Source of the DNA: Lingula anatina
Lineage: Eukaryota > Brachiopoda > Lingulata > Lingulida > Lingulidae
Length of the DNA: 23,171 bases
Assembly: GCF_001039355.2 (NCBI RefSeq)
Contig: NW_019775926.1
Location: 141,617-164,787 of the forward strand
Direction: 5' to 3'
Shown: positions 18,851 through 23,171 of the stretch, one piece after another
How positions within the stretch are numbered: position 1 is the stretch's first letter
Layout of the letters: every line of letters begins with the position of its first letter
Notes under the pieces: model-generated
What the model was told of the DNA's origin: nothing
The model's input: the letters and a program-made list of their open reading frames with translations, nothing else
Databases searched by the model: none
Program-made: the position numbers and the translations under genes

Positions 18851-19427
18851 CATTTTCCATATGTTCACTTCTGGTTCTAATGAATGTCTACTGCACACTT
18901 TTGGTGTCAGGGTTTTTACAAGATTCTATAATCTGTCATCTTTAACAATTTCATTCCCTTGGTCCTGAATAACCTAATCAACTTCCAGTAAAGGTCGTCA
19001 AACACCAAGTACTTTCCATCACAATGTACTTAAAAGTACAACCAATATTTTGTCAATAAGATGTTTTCTTTATCCCAGCATTTGCAGCATCCACTGATGG
19101 AAAAATACCACTTTAGCTTGAATTGCCTTGAAAACTGGACACTGGAGTCAGTGGACATTGATTTAATGGACTAAGAATGACACCTTTGCAGTCCAGTGTA
19201 GGAACTCTTCACTTTTGTGAGACCTGAAGACATACCATCCCATAATATTTCTTCAAAGCTGCAAACACTGTCTGTGATGTTGCTTAGCATTTGATTGGTC
19301 CAATCAACTCCAAAGAGCAGCATACAATGAATGTAACACGTAACAGTGTGATGCATTATTCACGAAATGATTAACCATCAAAGTCACATGAACACATCGT
19401 CTGACGCTGTCACAAGATGTCCAGCCG
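18851..19427 (-). other. Intergenic DNA and 3' UTR of the C9orf78 homologue
   Basis: Non-coding stretch downstream of the C9orf78 stop codon. The first minus-strand poly(A) signal candidate is ATTAAA at 19167-19162, which would give a 3' UTR of about 270 bases. Short open frames here show no protein character. Confidence 0.4.
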
Positions 19428-19657
19428 TTACCTCCTTAGAACCTGTTTCTTAAACCTCTCAAAATGGAAGTCATCTGTGGCTTTTTCATCTCCAGATTTT
19501 TTCTTTCCAGATTTGTCTGAAAATGATAAACAACATGACAGAAATGAATAGTTTCACGCACACTGCATTGACAATTGAGTCTTATTAAACATAATGGTGA
19601 TAAAAAGTGTCATATGCAAAATATCAAATTGAATGTTTAATTCTATGCAAAAATATA

Positions 19658-19691
<34 letters not shown>

Positions 19692-22564
19692 AGAACATAT
19701 CACAAAATAAAATCTGTGCAAGAGGGGTGGAGTAGAGGTGAAGGGGGAAACTGAATTCGGGTGCTCTTACCTGTAGCAGTGTCTTCAGAGTTATAATCCC
19801 CAACTCTAACAGGTTTAGGTTTGGGGGCCTCTTCCTTGACTGCCTTTTGTGCTGGTTTGTTCTCCTCAAACGTGACTGGAAAATATTCACCAAAAACTCG
19901 TAGATACACCATTAAGATATACTGATATCATAATGTGAGGTAAATAAAAAGGTGAGGGGAGCTATTTGATATACTACTGTCTAATGTAAAATCTCCATGT
20001 AGGGTTGCTTTCAGCTTGCATTTGTATAATCTATGAATATTAGACTTGCTCAAAAATTGTATGTTACATAGTACTCTTTATTCATCAATGTTAAGCTGAG
20101 CACTGAATCAAACTTTAAAATATTAAGTAAATAAATACTTTCTGTAACTGCACTTATGTAAAGAAAGTTTCTTTTATGTTACACTTATTCAAGTTAATTA
20201 AGACCCTGACTTACATCTCTTGTGCTGTACAAAATTCACTGCATAATTTGTTGGTACAAATTCTGAGACATTGTCTTTCTTGTTCATTCTTTCTCTCAGT
20301 AGCTGTGCTTTTGCTTCCTCTGTGGCTTCTATATTTTTTATTTTAGCCCTAAGAAAAAAAAAGACATTTAATAACTCTCTAGTATAATGGCAAAACTTCA
20401 GGATTCAAATTGTCTTCCTTCCACATACCATGCCCCGAGAATAAAGAAATCGGCATCACAACAAAATATTCTGACACTACTCTAGCTGCAATTCAAATAT
20501 AGGATGATCACATTCAAACATAATTAACACTGCATAAGTTGTGAAATTATAAGAATTAAAATCATGTCAAAAAGATTGATATATTAATTCATTACTCAAT
20601 TAATGTATTCCTTTATCTATTAACTATTTAAAATCGTGCCATAAAATCTGATATATATAAACCCATCATTCAATTTATCACTCAACTTGTTCATTTCTCT
20701 ATCAGCTATTACTTACTCTATTCCCAAGTCCACCTCAGGAATTCCAGACAGCATCTGATTGGACAACATATCTTCGTTTTTACTCCATAATCCAACGCGG
20801 AGGTGCTCAGGTACATCATACAGTGCATCCATTGGATTCTGGCTGAATTAGAGCATCCCAACATTAAATGAATAAAATCATATTTATTTGCTTGAAGAAA
20901 CTCTTTAGTCTGATAATAAATTCAATGTAACGTACTACTGTGTACAATAACACTTGTGCAAAGTGGATAAGGAGGTATCCTGATAAAACTGATAAGGTTG
21001 AAAATTAAGAAAATGTACAGTAACAGTCTGTGATATGATAAAATAACAAAATACAATATTATGCATTTATTTCATTTGTTAAGTTTTGTCAATGGTGCTG
21101 TAAAATGATACACTTCTACGTTATTTGATTTTTTTTTATTTACTTCTACGTTATTTGATTTGTTTTTTATTTTGAGGGTTTCTCATTTAAAAATCCACTA
21201 ATCCAATCATTCAGTAAGACTGCATGACTATGAAATCTTGTTGTAAACAGCATGGCTGTAACATTGTTAGTGAGAACCTGTAAAATTGAAGTTTTTCCTT
21301 TCTAAAAAGATAAAACAAGAATGTTGTTTTTATACACTAATATGATAAAAATATTTTGACAACAAAATTATTTTATTTAAAGGCTAGGATGGCATAATTT
21401 TTTTTAAAATCTCGAAATGTGATATTAACTTATCTGGCAAACTGACGGATGTTTTTCCTGATAGGGTTTTTATAAATGTATGTAATATATGAATAGGAGG
21501 TTTTTAGAAAAATTACCAACCTTGCTTTTCTCTCCTGAGGTTCATCTTTACCAACACCTTTCCTCTTCATCAACTCTTCTTCAACATACTTCAACCTAAA
21601 AAGATTTTATAAGAATTTAGCTGATTGTGAAATATTAAAAAAAAATTAACCAACATTAACCAAATTCCTGTTTAAAGTAAATGAAAGAATATCTTCCTTA
21701 CACATTTTTTTCACAGAGCATACTTTCGGATAGTTTAATAAGAATGTGAAAATGGTTTCATTGGATCTCGGCATGAAACAGGTCTTTCGTTATCTCTTGT
21801 ACAATGAAGAAAAAGGGTACTGTAGACTGTTTTAAAGAGACTAGGTTGGTTAATATTTGATGCGTTAGCTACATGTTCTCAAATAAATGTAATTTTCCAC
21901 ACTCACATGTCAGCATCCTCATCTCTTCTGTTAGTTTCAGCAGCAAAAGCTGTGCCTATAGATTCTATCTCTTCTGTTGTGGGCCTCCTGTGTAAATATT
22001 AGAAAAATATGAAGTAATGCCATAAAATAGAAATCAAGATCATATCTCGCCACAGGCACAATAAGTAACAAGAAATTAAACAGTTATATTTTATTCAGAA
22101 ATACATGGAATTGCTGAGATTTCTTTTGGAAATATACTATTTTAGACAAACAATTTTAAAACCAAACTGATTATATATTGCCATGGCAATAGTCTTTTAA
22201 CTATAATTAAAAGTGAACTTTAGAACTGTAGACTTAAGCAATGTTCAAAAAGTTCATATTGAATTCTATCTTTAACATACCCTTGATTATTTTGTGAAAA
22301 TTAGTATGCAAATATTCATAGATCTGTATTTAAGGAATTCACCTAGTGGAACCTTTAAAAGCATACCTGGCTTTTATAGCCTTCATGTCCATCATCCCAC
22401 CTGTCTGCAGATTGAATGGGTCATTCTGAAGAGAATTTGAATATGATCATAGTATTTTGATTTTATGCAATGAAAAACAGGTGCAAAAATGTATGCAACA
22501 TGCCATATTATCAGCTCAATATTTTTCTTTTTGGAAAACACTTTTATTTGATGACACACACAAC

Positions 22565-22600
<36 letters not shown>

Positions 22601-22867
22601 TTAAGACATGTACACACACACACAAACATAAAGATGTACACACACATATCCACACATAAACATAAAGACATGCATACATACACACACACAGTCATACCCA
22701 TATGCAAGGATATTCATATCTTCTAACAGCCAGAGTAATACAGACTTACATTGGAGACTGTGTCCACCACCTTGGGGACCTTCTTCCCCAGGTTCAGTGA
22801 AGTGACACTAACACCATGCTGCTTTTTACGCAGATTCTGGAGAAGTTTCACATCATTTACATTGGAG
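19428..22867 (-). CDS. C9orf78: C9orf78/TLS1 homologue, spliceosome-associated protein (5' partial)
   Basis: Minus-strand exons: 22867-22750, 22425-22367, 21987-21907, 21595-21521, 20842-20717, 20348-20215, 19875-19771, 19516-19428. All are GT-AG with consistent phases and give 261 residues; I recall human C9orf78 as about 289, so only the Arg-rich N-terminus is missing, beyond the right edge. Family landmarks: DPFNLQTGGMMDMK, AAETNRRDEDADM, YVEEELMKRKG, MLSNQMLSGIPEVDLGIE, FVPTNYAVNFVQHKR, PKPKPVRVGDY and the C-terminal KATDDFHFERFKK. The family is largely disordered; human C9orf78 associates with the U5 snRNP helicase BRR2 and affects 3' splice-site choice, and the fission yeast relative Tls1 acts in telomere-related splicing. 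It is tail-to-tail with MRRF. Identification is strong because conserved blocks occur in nearly every exon. Confidence 0.95.
19662..19690. repeat. Poly(A) tract in C9orf78 intron
   Basis: About 29 consecutive A on the plus strand, just downstream (in gene sense) of the exon at 19875-19771. It may be simple slippage or the tail of an old retroposed copy; no adjacent element is recognised. Confidence 0.8.
21112..21171. repeat. Tandem duplication of 30 bp
   Basis: ACTTCTACGTTATTTGATTT occurs at 21112 and again at 21142, each followed by a T-rich tract, giving two copies with a 30-bp period in a C9orf78 intron. Confidence 0.8.
22555..22690. repeat. (AC)n-rich microsatellite region in C9orf78 intron
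   Basis: Interrupted ACAC tracts with AAACAT and CATACA variants extend over about 135 bases. Apparent open frames on both strands here (Cys/Val-rich or His/Thr-rich) are repeat artefacts. Confidence 0.9.
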
Positions 22868-23171
22868 CTGATAAAAGAATCAGAAAACAGATTATTAAGT
22901 TTGACCAATGGAAATATACATGAACCGCCACTCTGAATAAACTGTTAAAACAATAGATGAATAAATTAATTTGTAATAAATCAACTGATTGTCAGACATT
23001 GAAAAATACTGAAAATTAACTATTTACATTTGTACTAAGGGTATTCAAAATTATTATCGAGAGATCAACTGGCATATTCTGCATTAAAATAGTTGTCTTA
23101 CGATTATTTGACCTTTAACTTCTCCGTGAAACATATTTGATTGTGCCCAATCCAACCCAATCCTGGGGTCC
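22868..23171 (-). other. C9orf78 intron running off the window
   Basis: About 300 bases upstream (in gene sense) of the first visible C9orf78 exon, whose acceptor is TTTTATCAG. No N-terminal coding exon of this family is visible, so it should lie further right. Confidence 0.6.

Noticed and set aside
22392-22726. Cys/Val-rich and His/Thr-rich open frames on both strands
   Set aside because: They translate the AC/GT microsatellite in a C9orf78 intron.

Overview
The window is AT-rich animal nuclear DNA: split genes with GT-AG introns, long non-coding stretches, microsatellites and small transposon-like repeats. Intron sizes, protein sequences and repeat content suggest a lophotrochozoan invertebrate, possibly a mollusc, but the species cannot be fixed by reading alone. 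One undetermined base sits at 18117.

Four genes are recognised with good confidence by joining exons by eye; every junction keeps frame. (1) RBM18, an RRM protein, on the minus strand from 11708 to 2645 (six coding exons, 198 codons). (2) An intronless small heat shock protein (alpha-crystallin family) on the minus strand at 11273-10614, lying inside the ~7.3 kb first intron of RBM18 on the same strand. (3) MRRF, the mitochondrial ribosome recycling factor, on the plus strand at 14047-17743 (six coding exons, 271 residues). (4) The C9orf78/TLS1 homologue, a spliceosome-associated protein, on the minus strand from 22867 to 19428 (eight exons seen, N-terminal exon beyond the right edge). A terminal exon of an unidentified plus-strand gene occupies 199-303.

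Layout: 1-2160, end of the unidentified gene and its probable 3' UTR, converging on the RBM18 3' end. 2645-4387, RBM18 exons 6 to 2, with a terminal-inverted-repeat element in one intron. 4388-11693, RBM18 intron 1 with dispersed repeats and the nested heat shock gene, which has its own TATA box and heat shock element. About 11709-11985, a probable two-way promoter between RBM18 and MRRF. 11986-14029, a probable MRRF 5' UTR intron containing a 16-bp repeat array and a long TA tract. 14047-17743, MRRF. 17744-19427, convergent 3' ends of MRRF and C9orf78, with a duplication around the N and two long hairpins. 19428-23171, C9orf78.

The RBM18/MRRF head-to-head order matches the human arrangement on chromosome 9q, where C9orf78 also lies on the same arm, so the block looks like retained ancient linkage. 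No complete new system is evident. The observations most worth checking are the nested heat shock gene, the two long hairpins at 18591-18850 and the 16-bp repeat array with inverted end units at 12144-12311.
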